Shown here piece by piece: positions 24,136-33,111 of a stretch of DNA of 64,000 nucleotides (its first letter is position 1; every line of letters starts with the position of its first letter). The DNA comes from an uncultured Methanobrevibacter sp. (lineage in GTDB: Archaea > Methanobacteriota > Methanobacteria > Methanobacteriales > Methanobacteriaceae): positions 62,001 through 126,000 of the forward strand of contig NZ_CAKVFS010000006.1 of NCBI RefSeq assembly GCF_934746965.1, written 5' to 3'. Under the pieces are notes generated by a model that worked only from the letters and a program-made list of their open reading frames with translations, ran no database searches and was not told the DNA's origin. The translations under genes were made by a program, and so were the position numbers.

Positions 24136-25290
24136 ATGGCTGATGAAATTGCAACACTTATTAGTTCAGCTGGACTTACAAATGAAACTTTTTTGGTTTT
24201 ATGTGTAATTGCTGTTATCGTTATAGGTGCAATAGTCGTAATCATTACATCTAGACCAATATTGGATATTTATCCGTATCTTACTCCTAGTGCAAGCGTA
24301 CGTGCAAGAAAAGGAAGATTATTTGATGAAAAACAATTATCTGAAATTGTTGAAACAAACAATGTTCATGAATTTGAAAATTATCTTAAAGGTGTTCCTG
24401 ATTATGCTGACGTATTAGAAGAATATCCTATGGATAAAGCATTAGATATTCAATGTGCAGATACTTATGAATTTGTAGCAAGAATTGCTCCTAAGGAAAT
24501 TAAAAGTTCTTTTGTTATAATGTCTAAAAAAACTGATATTAATAATATTAAAAGTCTTTTAACTGCTAAGGAAGTCGGTCTTACTGCTGAAGAAACTGAA
24601 GAATTATTAATTCCACGTGGAGTTTTATATGAAGATTTACGTTCTTTAGTTGATGCAGATAATGTTTCTGACATAGTTACAAGTTTAGATGGCACTGAAT
24701 ATGCTACTGTATTAGAAGATGCTCTTCCAAAATACGAAGAAACAGGTATGATTCTTGCATTAGAATCTGCTTTAGATAAATATTATTTAGAAAGTTTATT
24801 ACGTTCTTCCAATGTTCCTGCTGATGAAAATAAACAAATTTTATTCTCATATGTTGGAACTCAAGTAGATATAGCTAATCTTAAATTAATTATAAGGGCA
24901 AAAAAAGATGGTTTATCTTTTGATGATATTGCTTCTTATATATTAGAAGATGGTTACCAATTACGTGAATGGAAACTTAAAGATTTAATGGAATCTCCTG
25001 ATGTTACAAATGTAATATCTGGTTTAGAAGGCACTAAATATTCTGATGTATTAACTGATGCTATGGCAAAATACAATGAAACTGGTTCAGTTGCAGTATT
25101 TGAAAAAGCTTTAGACATTTATTTATCAAAAAGTGCAAAATCTTTATCTATGAAAAAACCATTAGGTATTGGTCCAATTATTGGTTATGTAAGTCAAAAA
25201 GAAACTGAAATTAAAAATTTAAAAATTATTGCAAGAGCAAAAAGAGAAGCTGGATTCCCTAACTCTAAAATTATGGAGATGTTAATATGA
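24136..25290 (+). CDS. atpC: A1A0 ATP synthase subunit C
   Basis: 384 aa. It is the funnel-shaped connector between the central stalk (D/F) and the K ring. Three related helical units are visible, each with a signature like YEDLRSLVDADNVSDIV, LREWKLKDLMESPDVTNVI, and an ALDKYYLESLL or ALDIYLSKSA helix. A short hydrophobic segment occurs at residues about 18-42. Start ATG 24136 follows AGGAGGAT. The stop overlaps the F start (ATGA), so the two are translationally coupled. Confidence 0.92.
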   Translation: MADEIATLISSAGLTNETFLVLCVIAVIVIGAIVVIITSRPILDIYPYLTPSASVRARKGRLFDEKQLSEIVETNNVHEFENYLKGVPDYADVLEEYPMDKALDIQCADTYEFVARIAPKEIKSSFVIMSKKTDINNIKSLLTAKEVGLTAEETEELLIPRGVLYEDLRSLVDADNVSDIVTSLDGTEYATVLEDALPKYEETGMILALESALDKYYLESLLRSSNVPADENKQILFSYVGTQVDIANLKLIIRAKKDGLSFDDIASYILEDGYQLREWKLKDLMESPDVTNVISGLEGTKYSDVLTDAMAKYNETGSVAVFEKALDIYLSKSAKSLSMKKPLGIGPIIGYVSQKETEIKNLKIIARAKREAGFPNSKIMEMLI

Positions 25291-25604
25291 GTTCTGTAGC
25301 AGTTATTGGAGATATTGATATTGTATCAGGTTTTAGACTTGGTGGAGTTAAAAGAGCAGAAATAGCTAATTCTGCTGAAGAAGCTGAAACAGCTTTTGAC
25401 AAACTTTTAGATGAAGAAATTTCAATTATAATTATTACCCAAGTATTAGCTAATGAAATTAGAGATCATATTAATAGGAAAATTGGTTCTAGTGTATTAC
25501 CAATGATAATTGAGATACCTGATAAAGACGGGTCCTCAGAAGGATCTTCTGATCAAATGGCAGATCTCATCAAAAGAGTTATTGGGGTAGAGATGGTTAA
25601 ATGA
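25287..25604 (+). CDS. atpF: A1A0 ATP synthase subunit F
   Basis: 105 aa Rossmann-like central-stalk subunit (SSVAVIGDIDIVSGFRLGGV, IIIITQVLANEIRDHI). It binds subunit D and is thought to regulate the rotor. Both ends overlap neighbouring genes by ATGA, coupling C-F-A translation. Confidence 0.92.
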   Translation: MSSVAVIGDIDIVSGFRLGGVKRAEIANSAEEAETAFDKLLDEEISIIIITQVLANEIRDHINRKIGSSVLPMIIEIPDKDGSSEGSSDQMADLIKRVIGVEMVK

Positions 25605-27355
25605 TTATCGAAGGAAAAATTATTAAAATTGCTGGGCCTGTTATTATCGCGGATGGTATGAGAGGAGCTCAGATGTTTGAAATGGTTAGAGTAGGTGAAC
25701 AAAAGCTCATTGGGGAAATTATTGAGCTTGAAGGCGACACTGCTACCATTCAAGTATATGAAGAAACAGCTGGTATTCAGCCAGGTGAAGTAGTTGAAAG
25801 TACTGGAGGTCCATTATCTGTAGAACTTGGTCCTGGTGTAATGGGTTCCATTTTTGATGGTATCCAAAGACCTTTAGAACTCATCAGAGAAGAATCTGGT
25901 GATTTCATTGCTAGGGGAGTAGATGCAGAATCTATCAGTAAAGAGAAAAAATGGACATTTAAACCAGTAGCTAAAGTTGGAGATAAAGTTAAAGGTGGAG
26001 ATGTTCTTGGTGAAGTACAAGAAACTTCTGCAGTTTTACAAAAAATATTAGTTCCTCCAATGATTGAAGGAGAATTAACAAGCATTGCTTCTGAAGGAGA
26101 ATATACTGTATTAGAAGATATTGCTGAAGTTGCAACTGGTAAAGGTGATGAAAAAATCCAAATGCTCCAAAAATGGCCTGTAAGAAAAGGACGTCCATAT
26201 TTGGATAAATTAGATCCTGATATACCTCTTGTAACTGGTCAAAGAGCACAAGATACTTTCTTCTCTGTAGCTAAAGGTGGAGCAGCTGCTATTCCCGGTC
26301 CTTTTGGATCTGGTAAAACTGTTACTCAACAACAATTAGCTAAATGGGCAGATGCAGATATTGTTATCTATATTGGATGTGGAGAACGTGGTAACGAAAT
26401 GACTGAAGTACTTACTGAATTCCCATACCTTGATGACCCTAAAACTGGAAACCCATTAATGGATAGGACAGTTCTTATTGCAAATACTTCTAACATGCCA
26501 GTAGCAGCTCGTGAAGCATGTGTATATACTGGTATTACTATTGCAGAATACTATCGTGACCAAGGTTATGATGTAGCACTTATGGCTGATTCAACTTCAA
26601 GATGGGCTGAAGCTATGAGGGAGATTTCTGGAAGACTTGAAGAAATGCCTGGGGAAGAAGGTTATCCTGCATACTTAGCATCTAGGCTTGCTCAATTCTA
26701 TGAAAGAGCTGGAAGGGTAAATACTATTGGTACTACTTCTGATGTAGCTTCTATTACTGTTGTTGGTGCTGTATCACCTCCTGGTGGAGATTTATCTGAA
26801 CCTGTTACTCAAAACACTTTACGTATCTGTAAAGTATTTTGGGCTTTAGATGCATCTCTTGCAGATAAACGTCACTTCCCTTCAATTGACTGGTTACAAA
26901 GTTATTCTTTATATGTAGACAGTATTGAAGGTTGGTGGGCTGATAATGTAGCTGCTGATTGGAGAGAAACTCGTGATCAAGCTATGATTTTATTACAAAA
27001 AGAAGCAGAGCTTCAAGAAATTGTACAATTAGTTGGTCCAGATGCATTACCAGAAGCTGATCAAGCTACTTTAGAAACTACTCGTATGTTAAGAGAAGAT
27101 TTCTTACAACAAAATGCATTTGATGATATTGATACATATTGTCCACCTGAAAAACAGTACAATATGTTAAAAACTATTTTATTATTCCATAAAGAATCTC
27201 TTGCAGCTGTTAGCAGGGGAGTTCCTATTCAAAACATTGTAGCATTACCTGTTAAAGAAGAAATTGGTAAAATGAAATATATTCCACAAGATGAATTTGC
27301 AGCTAAATGTGAAGAAATTCAAGCAGCTATTACTAAACAATGCAGTGAGGCTTAA
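25601..27355 (+). CDS. atpA: A1A0 ATP synthase subunit A (catalytic)
   Basis: 584 aa catalytic subunit. The Walker A motif GPFGSGKTVTQQ lies at about residues 232-243, the archaeal P-loop type with a Phe-Gly insertion. The Walker B region is DVALMADSTSRWAEAMREISGRLEEMPGEEGYP. The N-terminal beta barrel and the non-homologous region (residues ~110-190) are present, and SPPGGDLSEPVTQ follows in the core. The length is normal and no intein is present. It starts at ATG 25601, overlapping subunit F, and is followed 2 bp later by subunit B. Confidence 0.96.
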   Translation: MIIEGKIIKIAGPVIIADGMRGAQMFEMVRVGEQKLIGEIIELEGDTATIQVYEETAGIQPGEVVESTGGPLSVELGPGVMGSIFDGIQRPLELIREESGDFIARGVDAESISKEKKWTFKPVAKVGDKVKGGDVLGEVQETSAVLQKILVPPMIEGELTSIASEGEYTVLEDIAEVATGKGDEKIQMLQKWPVRKGRPYLDKLDPDIPLVTGQRAQDTFFSVAKGGAAAIPGPFGSGKTVTQQQLAKWADADIVIYIGCGERGNEMTEVLTEFPYLDDPKTGNPLMDRTVLIANTSNMPVAAREACVYTGITIAEYYRDQGYDVALMADSTSRWAEAMREISGRLEEMPGEEGYPAYLASRLAQFYERAGRVNTIGTTSDVASITVVGAVSPPGGDLSEPVTQNTLRICKVFWALDASLADKRHFPSIDWLQSYSLYVDSIEGWWADNVAADWRETRDQAMILLQKEAELQEIVQLVGPDALPEADQATLETTRMLREDFLQQNAFDDIDTYCPPEKQYNMLKTILLFHKESLAAVSRGVPIQNIVALPVKEEIGKMKYIPQDEFAAKCEEIQAAITKQCSEA

Positions 27356-27357
27356 AT

Positions 27358-28746
27358 ATGAATACAAATATTAAAACAAGAGAATATACTACAATCTCCG
27401 AAGTCTCAGGTCCTTTAATGGTTGTTGAAGGTGTTGAAGGCGTAGGTTACAATGAAATTGTAGATATTGAAACACCTAATGGTGAAAAAAGAAGTGGACA
27501 AGTTCTTGAAGTAACTGATGATGTTGCAGTTATTCAAGTGTTCGAAGGAACAACTGACTTAAACACTAAAGATACTAAAGCTAGATTCACTGGTCAAACT
27601 GCTAAAATCGGTGTATCTAGGGATATGATGGGTCGTATGTTCAATGGTATTGGTAAACCTATTGACGGAGGACCAGAAATAATTCCTGATGAAGAATTAG
27701 ATATTAATGGAAGTCCAATGAACCCAGCTTCTCGTGAATTCCCTGAAGAGTTTATTCAAACTGGTATCTCTACCATTGATGGTATGAACACTTTAGTAAG
27801 AGGTCAAAAACTTCCTATTTTCTCAGGATCTGGTTTACCTCACAATGAATTAGCAGCTCAAATTGCAAGACAAGCTAAAGTACTTGGGGACGATGCTGAA
27901 TTTGCAGTAATATTTGCTGCTATGGGTATTACTCACGAAGAAGCAAACTTCTTTATGAGAGATTTCGAACGTACTGGAGCTCTTGAAAAAGTAACTGTAT
28001 TCATGAACTTAGCTGATGATCCAGCTATTGAAAGAATCTTAACTCCTAAAATGGCTTTAACTACTGCTGAATATTTTGCATTTACTTTAGGTATGCAAGT
28101 ATTAGTAATTTTAACTGATATGACTAACTATTGTGAAGCATTAAGGGAAATTTCTGCAGCTAGGGATGAAGTACCTGGAAGAAGAGGTTATCCTGGATAC
28201 ATGTATACTGATTTAGCTAACATATATGAAAGAGCAGGACGTATTGATGGTAAAGAAGGTTCTATTACTCAAATGCCTATTTTAGTAATGCCTCAAGATG
28301 ATATTACTCACCCAATTCCAGATTTAACTGGTTATATTACTGAAGGGCAAATTGTATTAAGTAGGGAACTCAGTAGGAAAGGTATTTATCCTCCTGTAGA
28401 TGTACTTCCTTCACTTTCTCGTTTAATGAGTGGTGGTATTGGTGGAGACAAAACTCGTGATGATCACAGTGGTGTATCTGACCAACTTTATTCTGCATAT
28501 GCAAGTGGTCGTGAATTAAGAGACTTAGTTGCTGTTGTAGGGGAAGAAGCTCTTACTGAAAGGGATCAAAAATTCTTAGAATTCGCTGAAGAATTTGAAA
28601 ACAGGTTTATTACTCAAAGTAAAGATGAAGACAGATCTATTATTGAAACTTTAGATCTTGGTTGGGACTTACTTAAAATCTTACCTAAATCTGAACTTAA
28701 ACGTGTTAAAGAAGAATTCATTGAACAATACCTTCCAAAAGAATAA
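27358..28746 (+). CDS. atpB: A1A0 ATP synthase subunit B (regulatory)
   Basis: 462 aa non-catalytic head subunit. It lacks a consensus P-loop (the corresponding stretch reads PIFSGSGLPHNELAAQIARQ) but keeps the ligand-side regions VLILTDMTNYCEALREIS and RRGYPGYMYTDLA. Length and order are typical. It lies between A and D. Confidence 0.96.
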   Translation: MNTNIKTREYTTISEVSGPLMVVEGVEGVGYNEIVDIETPNGEKRSGQVLEVTDDVAVIQVFEGTTDLNTKDTKARFTGQTAKIGVSRDMMGRMFNGIGKPIDGGPEIIPDEELDINGSPMNPASREFPEEFIQTGISTIDGMNTLVRGQKLPIFSGSGLPHNELAAQIARQAKVLGDDAEFAVIFAAMGITHEEANFFMRDFERTGALEKVTVFMNLADDPAIERILTPKMALTTAEYFAFTLGMQVLVILTDMTNYCEALREISAARDEVPGRRGYPGYMYTDLANIYERAGRIDGKEGSITQMPILVMPQDDITHPIPDLTGYITEGQIVLSRELSRKGIYPPVDVLPSLSRLMSGGIGGDKTRDDHSGVSDQLYSAYASGRELRDLVAVVGEEALTERDQKFLEFAEEFENRFITQSKDEDRSIIETLDLGWDLLKILPKSELKRVKEEFIEQYLPKE

Positions 28747-28771
28747 GCTCATTCATATAACGGGTGATTAA

Positions 28772-29440
28772 ATGGCACAAGATATTATAGATGGAATAAA
28801 TCCAACAAGGATGGAATTATTATCTCTTAAAAATAGAACTAAACTCGCTGTTAAAGGACATGGTTTACTCAAAGAGAAAAGGGATGCTTTAATTAAAGAG
28901 TTTTTTGATATTTTGGATCGTGTCAAAGGTGTTCGTGAAGCTGCTGAAAAAAGCTTAAAAGAAGCTAATGAAGCTTTACTTGAAGCTCAGATAGCTATGG
29001 GTGACTTAGCTGTTAGAAAAGCATCTTTATCAGTTAAAGAATCTATTGATGTTGATATAAAATCTAGAAGTGTTATGGGAGTATCAGTTCCAGTAACTAA
29101 TGTTAAAATGGAAGAAAGATCCATTATTGATAGAGGTTACAGTTTAGCTGATACTACTATACAATTAGATGAAGCTGCTAAAAAATTTGAAGACTCTATT
29201 AAGTTTTTAATTGAACTTGGTGAAGTAGAAAAAACTATTTTCTTACTTGCTGAAGAAATTGAAGCTACAAAACGTAGGGTAAATGCTTTAGAGCATATTA
29301 TGATTCCTAGATTCGAAAATACTGAAAAATATATTGATATGAGACTCCAGGAAATGGAAAGGGAAAACTTTGTTAGATTGAAAATGATTAGGTCCACTAT
29401 CGAGAAAAAAGATAATGAATCTAAAGAAGTAGAAGCTTAA
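28772..29440 (+). CDS. atpD: A1A0 ATP synthase subunit D (central stalk)
   Basis: 222 aa, mostly two long antiparallel helices (start INPTRMELLSLKNRTKLAVKGHGLLKEKRDALI; end RVNALEHIMIPRFENTEKYIDMRLQEMERENFVRLK). It forms the rotating shaft inside A3B3. ATG 28772 follows GGGTGATT. It is the last subunit gene. T-rich sequence at 29456-29500 probably ends much of the transcript. Confidence 0.94.
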   Translation: MAQDIIDGINPTRMELLSLKNRTKLAVKGHGLLKEKRDALIKEFFDILDRVKGVREAAEKSLKEANEALLEAQIAMGDLAVRKASLSVKESIDVDIKSRSVMGVSVPVTNVKMEERSIIDRGYSLADTTIQLDEAAKKFEDSIKFLIELGEVEKTIFLLAEEIEATKRRVNALEHIMIPRFENTEKYIDMRLQEMERENFVRLKMIRSTIEKKDNESKEVEA

Positions 29441-29588
29441 GTTTTACTTAATCTTCTCATTTTCTATCTATTTTTTATTTATTTTTATTTTAAGGTTATT
29501 TTTAATGTTTTTTGTTTAAAAAAAGAGTTTTATATTTGTTATTGTAATTTTTTTTATTTACTAGAAAATTCTAGAAAGAGGAGTAAAT

Positions 29589-29741
29589 ATGCAACGTAAT
29601 CCAATAGACCAATTTTTGAAGGACCCTGATAATAAAGCAAAAGTATTTGTCTGGTTAACTAAATCAATGGTGATAGTTACATTTATGATAACTATTGGTT
29701 TGATTATATTTATTTTACACTTACTTGGATTTTTTAGCTAG
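29589..29741 (+). CDS. 50-aa single-span membrane protein after the ATPase operon
   Basis: Small gene with a strong ribosome site (GAGGAG, 29579-29584) just before ATG 29589. The N-terminal ~22 residues are polar (MQRNPIDQFLKDPDNKAK), followed by one hydrophobic helix MVIVTFMITIGLIIFILHLL. Codon use fits the genome. Its last 21 bases overlap the convergent ATP-grasp gene. The role is unknown. Position suggests a link to the ATP synthase, but a probable U-tract terminator and 148 bp separate it from subunit D. Confidence 0.65.
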   Translation: MQRNPIDQFLKDPDNKAKVFVWLTKSMVIVTFMITIGLIIFILHLLGFFS

Positions 29742-30896
29742 TTTATTTACAATTTGACTAGCTTTTTCTACTTTTTCATATAATTTATTAAAATCTTTAT
29801 CTTTGTCTATTATTGTAAGTAAAGGTTCATCTTTTTGTGTGATTGATCCTAAATGTGGTGTATCATAAATGTTATTTAAATTTATTTTTTCATATATTGT
29901 TGTTTGTGGAGAATATATTATTTTTTTATAACTGTAAAATTTAGGTTTATTAATATCTATTATCTTATTTTGACAGGCTTTAATGTGAGCTTCAAGCATG
30001 TTGATTCCTAAAGATTGTTGACAGCATTCAAATGTTCCTTGTATTCTTGGATTTATTTCAAGAGCATATAATCCGTTTTTGTTTAAAATATAGTCTACTC
30101 CATTTGATCCTATTAATTTAAATTTTTGAATTAATTTTTCAGAGATAGTTTCCATTTTTTTGTTTATTTCATCAATATTTTTTACTTTTGTTAATATGGA
30201 TTTTTTAGTTAATGGGAGGATATTTCCAATATATTTAAATTGATTATTGTTTTTAAAGTCGTGCTGGGTTAATAATCTAGAATTTATGATGGTTTTAGCT
30301 TCTTTTTTACTGGCTAGTACTGATGAACTTAAATTTATTCCATTAATATATTCTTGAACAATTAGTTTTTCATCTTCATTTAATTGCAATTGTGATGAAT
30401 TATTCAATACTTTTGTATTATATCCTCCAGATCCACTACGAGGTTTTACAATATATTTAACATTAGGATTATTTTTCTGAATTTCAATAGCTTCATCTAT
30501 ATCATTAACACAAAATGTTTCAGGAGTTAAAAATTTATTTTTTATTTTTTTATAGAATTGGTATTTATCTTCAACTTCATTAACATCTTTATTTCCTAAA
30601 ATCTTTTTTTGGTATTTTTTTTTAAAGTCATTTGGTGAGATTCCTGATACTGGAATAATATAATCAACTTCATCAAAATAATCTTTAGAAATATCTAAAA
30701 TATTTCTGCTATTGAATTTATCTTCAAAAACACCACAGTTTTTGTCTTCAGTTTCATTTAATATTATTTTTTGGTTTTTAATAACTGGAACATCAGATGT
30801 TGAAAAATAGCTAGTAGAATAAACAGTATAATCTAATTTTAATGCACTTTCAATCATACTACGAGTATTTATTCCGATAAGTAGTAATTTTTCCAT
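29721..30896 (-). CDS. ATP-grasp family ligase (COG2232-like)
   Basis: 391 aa. The N-terminal Rossmann-type domain is LLLIGINTRSMIESALKLDY. The ATP-grasp core has the flexible glycine loop YIVKPRSGSGGYNT, the hinge EKLIVQEYINGINLSSSV and the metal-binding YALEINPRIQGTFECC. This arrangement is like the archaeal COG2232 ligases; the substrate amine and acid are not known. In methanogens several ATP-grasp ligases build cofactors (F420, methanofuran), so a cofactor role is possible but unproven. It lies downstream of tRNA-Gln on the same strand. Confidence 0.75.
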   Translation of the reverse strand: MEKLLLIGINTRSMIESALKLDYTVYSTSYFSTSDVPVIKNQKIILNETEDKNCGVFEDKFNSRNILDISKDYFDEVDYIIPVSGISPNDFKKKYQKKILGNKDVNEVEDKYQFYKKIKNKFLTPETFCVNDIDEAIEIQKNNPNVKYIVKPRSGSGGYNTKVLNNSSQLQLNEDEKLIVQEYINGINLSSSVLASKKEAKTIINSRLLTQHDFKNNNQFKYIGNILPLTKKSILTKVKNIDEINKKMETISEKLIQKFKLIGSNGVDYILNKNGLYALEINPRIQGTFECCQQSLGINMLEAHIKACQNKIIDINKPKFYSYKKIIYSPQTTIYEKINLNNIYDTPHLGSITQKDEPLLTIIDKDKDFNKLYEKVEKASQIVNKLAKKSK

Positions 30897-30928
30897 AAAT
30901 TATCAAGTAAAAAAAGTTTATTAAAAAT

Positions 30929-30999
30929 AGTCCCGAGCGGAGTCGAACCGCCGTCTCCGGGTCCAAAGCCTAGAAGGATTACCACTACCCTACGGGACT
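30929..30999 (-). tRNA. tRNA-Gln (anticodon TTG)
   Basis: 71 nt on the minus strand. The acceptor arms AGTCCCG and CGGGACT pair fully and include an A1-U72 pair. The D arm is GGGT-AGTGGTAA-TCCT; the anticodon loop is CTTTGGA with TTG at 34-36; the T arm has the TTCGACT loop. One mismatch (A29-C41) sits in the anticodon stem and the CCA end is not encoded. A1-U72 is the identity feature that archaeal GatDE uses to recognise Glu-tRNA-Gln for amidation. Confidence 0.93.
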
Positions 31000-31009
31000 A
31001 TACATTTGA

Positions 31010-31026
31010 TTGTACTAGTAGTACAA
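31010..31026. repeat. Inverted repeat in the tRNA-Gln leader
   Basis: TTGTACT (31010-31016) and AGTACAA (31020-31026) with a 3-nt spacer, ending 11 bp upstream of the tRNA 5' end. A TATA-like stretch lies farther upstream (about 31048-31060). It could be a leader hairpin removed by RNase P or a protein site. Confidence 0.35.
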
Positions 31027-31069
31027 CATTCTATATTTATTTGATAAGTACTATATAAATGTATCGGTT

Positions 31070-31459
31070 TTATTTTAACTTTTTATAAAATAGGCATTTC
31101 TCATGCCATCCACAACTTCCACATATATACTTGACACTTTCTTTACTATTAAAAATAGTTGTTATTTTATTAAATAACTCTTGTGCATCATATTTTTTAC
31201 TAGTATCTAATTTTGATATGATTTCATTGTCCATTTTTGTAATTTTTGCATTTTGTTTTTCGTTTTCACAAAGATTATTTTTTAAATTTGGACAACATTT
31301 GCAAATATCATCTGCTTTATTAGTAATTGAAATAATTGTGTTTTTGGATTTTCTTAAATTATTTATATAATTCATATTTTTAATAAAATTATCACTATAT
31401 CCATAACCTTGAAATCCTTGGAGGCATAATAGGTGATGCCCTCTTAAAATAAGTTTCAT
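31070..31459 (-). CDS. DUF1284 domain protein
   Basis: 129 aa. The N-terminus LRGHHLLCLQGFQGYGYSDNF is the hallmark of DUF1284. Six or more cysteines in pairs (CKCCPNLKNNLC near the middle, CGSCGWHEKCLF near the end) suggest an iron-sulfur or zinc site. The function is unknown. It lies 42 bp downstream of bioY on the same strand. Confidence 0.8.
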   Translation of the reverse strand: MKLILRGHHLLCLQGFQGYGYSDNFIKNMNYINNLRKSKNTIISITNKADDICKCCPNLKNNLCENEKQNAKITKMDNEIISKLDTSKKYDAQELFNKITTIFNSKESVKYICGSCGWHEKCLFYKKLK

Positions 31460-31501
31460 ATTATCTATAAAAAAAGAAATAAGGTTAAAAAACCTTATAT
31501 T

Positions 31502-32107
31502 TTATTCTTTTGGTAAAAATACTTTTGATATGGAAGCTGCACTTAATATTTTTACAATATCTCCAACGATAAATGGAATGAGTCCCATTATTAATAATTC
31601 AGATATTCCTAACATAGTGCCTTGTGTTGCATAAGTCCATAAAGCTAATCCTATAAGTCCAGGAATGTAAATTATTGCAAAGTTAGCTATTCCAATAACT
31701 GTAGCCATTTTGGTAAAATTACGTGCGTCTGCATATTTGTCAGTTATAGCACCAATGAAGTATGATGCAAGAATAAATCCTACAAAGTACCCGCAATTGG
31801 ATCCAAGAAGTACATCTATTCCACCACTCATATCAGCAAACCATGGAACGCATGCAACACCAAGAATAATATATAAAATTTGACTTAAACAGCCGTATTT
31901 TTTTCCTAATATTAAACCAGAACATAATACTGCGAATGTTTGTGCAGTTATAGGTACTGGAGTCCATGGGAGTGGAATAATAATTTGAGCCATTAAACCT
32001 GTGAAACAAGCCATTAATAATGACATTAATATTTTAGTAACAGTGCTAGATTCACGTATTCCTTCAAAAATAGTTTTCCTAGCATTATAATAACTATTTA
32101 TATTCAT
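31502..32107 (-). CDS. bioY: BioY family biotin transporter, S component
   Basis: 201 aa membrane protein with six spans. The family motif is in the PWTPVPITAQTFAVLCSGLILG stretch, followed by the GSNCGYFVGFILASYFIG region. BioY binds biotin and works alone or with an energy-coupling factor; no EcfA or EcfT genes are visible nearby. Start ATG 32107 follows a strong AAGGAGGAA. Biotin uptake would suit a gut methanogen that lacks full biotin synthesis, which is an inference. Confidence 0.88.
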   Translation of the reverse strand: MNINSYYNARKTIFEGIRESSTVTKILMSLLMACFTGLMAQIIIPLPWTPVPITAQTFAVLCSGLILGKKYGCLSQILYIILGVACVPWFADMSGGIDVLLGSNCGYFVGFILASYFIGAITDKYADARNFTKMATVIGIANFAIIYIPGLIGLALWTYATQGTMLGISELLIMGLIPFIVGDIVKILSAASISKVFLPKE

Positions 32108-32161
32108 AGTTTTTCCTCCTTGATTTTAAATCATAATACTTTAATATATTTGTTAGTTTTA

Positions 32162-33100
32162 CTATTTAATTATTTGTTGAAAATTCTGAAAATGAATTGT
32201 TTCGTATTGGGTATAAATTTGTGTAGTGGATATATTAGTGTGTCCAAGTAATTGTTGGATTATTTTGATATTCACACCTTGTTTAAGCAAATTAGTAGCA
32301 TAGGAGTGACGTAAAACATGGGGAGTTATTTTTTTATCAAGTTTTGATTCTTCACCATATTTTTTAATCATTAATTGAACATAACGTGAAGTTAATTGAT
32401 TCCCACTTTTATTAACAAATAAATATTCACTTTGTTGTGTTCTTTTTTGTAAATATTTTTTCAATAATAAAATAGATGATTTATTAAGTAATATGATTCT
32501 ATTATTGTCTTTTCCTTTAACTGTCATCTTTTTTTCGTTAAAATTTATATCATTAATTTTTAAGTTAATAAGTTCAGATACTCTTAATCCTGAGGAATAG
32601 AGTAAGGTTACTATTAATTTATCTCTTAATTTTGTAATAATGCGAAAGTTTGAATCAGAATTTTCATCCCATGTGATGCTGTTTAATAATATTTTTACTT
32701 CAGATTCTGTTAAGAAGTTAGGAATTGATTTGGTTCTTTTTGGGATGATTATTGAATCTAAAAAATGAATATTATTGAATTCAAGAAATTTTTTAACTAC
32801 TACTGTAACTAAATATATGTAATTTTGACTAACATTTTTAACTATTTTTAAGTCGTTGATATATTTATTAAAATAGTTTACAAATTCTTTTTCATTATAA
32901 ATAGCTATTTGTTGTTTTAAGTAATTTGTAAATTTTTGAATTATTGATGAGTAAGTTTTAATGGTGTTTTGCGAGTAATTATTAGTTTTTAAAGAATTTA
33001 TATAATTTTCTTTTATTTTATTAAAATTATAAACATCGAGAATATTAATTTTATTCCCGTTATTGTCTATAATTTCATTTTTAAAATCATATGTTTCCAT
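32162..33100 (-). CDS. xerA: Tyrosine recombinase, XerA-like
   Basis: 312 aa. The N-terminal SAM-like core-binding domain (YINSLKTNNYSQNTIKTYSS) is followed by a complete catalytic domain. The first Arg is in LLYSSGLRVSELI, HxxR in TPHVLRHSYATNLL, the second His in QQLLGHTNISTTQ, and the nucleophile Tyr in QIYTQY. All catalytic residues seem intact. Archaeal XerA resolves chromosome dimers at dif. Its place beside dnaG, away from any phage genes, favours this over a mobile-element integrase. GTGG in AAGGTGGCCT precedes ATG 33100. Confidence 0.82.
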   Translation of the reverse strand: METYDFKNEIIDNNGNKINILDVYNFNKIKENYINSLKTNNYSQNTIKTYSSIIQKFTNYLKQQIAIYNEKEFVNYFNKYINDLKIVKNVSQNYIYLVTVVVKKFLEFNNIHFLDSIIIPKRTKSIPNFLTESEVKILLNSITWDENSDSNFRIITKLRDKLIVTLLYSSGLRVSELINLKINDINFNEKKMTVKGKDNNRIILLNKSSILLLKKYLQKRTQQSEYLFVNKSGNQLTSRYVQLMIKKYGEESKLDKKITPHVLRHSYATNLLKQGVNIKIIQQLLGHTNISTTQIYTQYETIHFQNFQQIIK

Positions 33101-33111
33101 AGGCCACCTTA

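Noticed and set aside
30929..33100. Integrated element between tRNA-Gln and a tyrosine recombinase
   Set aside because: The genes between are bioY and DUF1284, which are ordinary genes. No att repeat of the tRNA end is seen near the recombinase, and the recombinase looks like chromosomal XerA.
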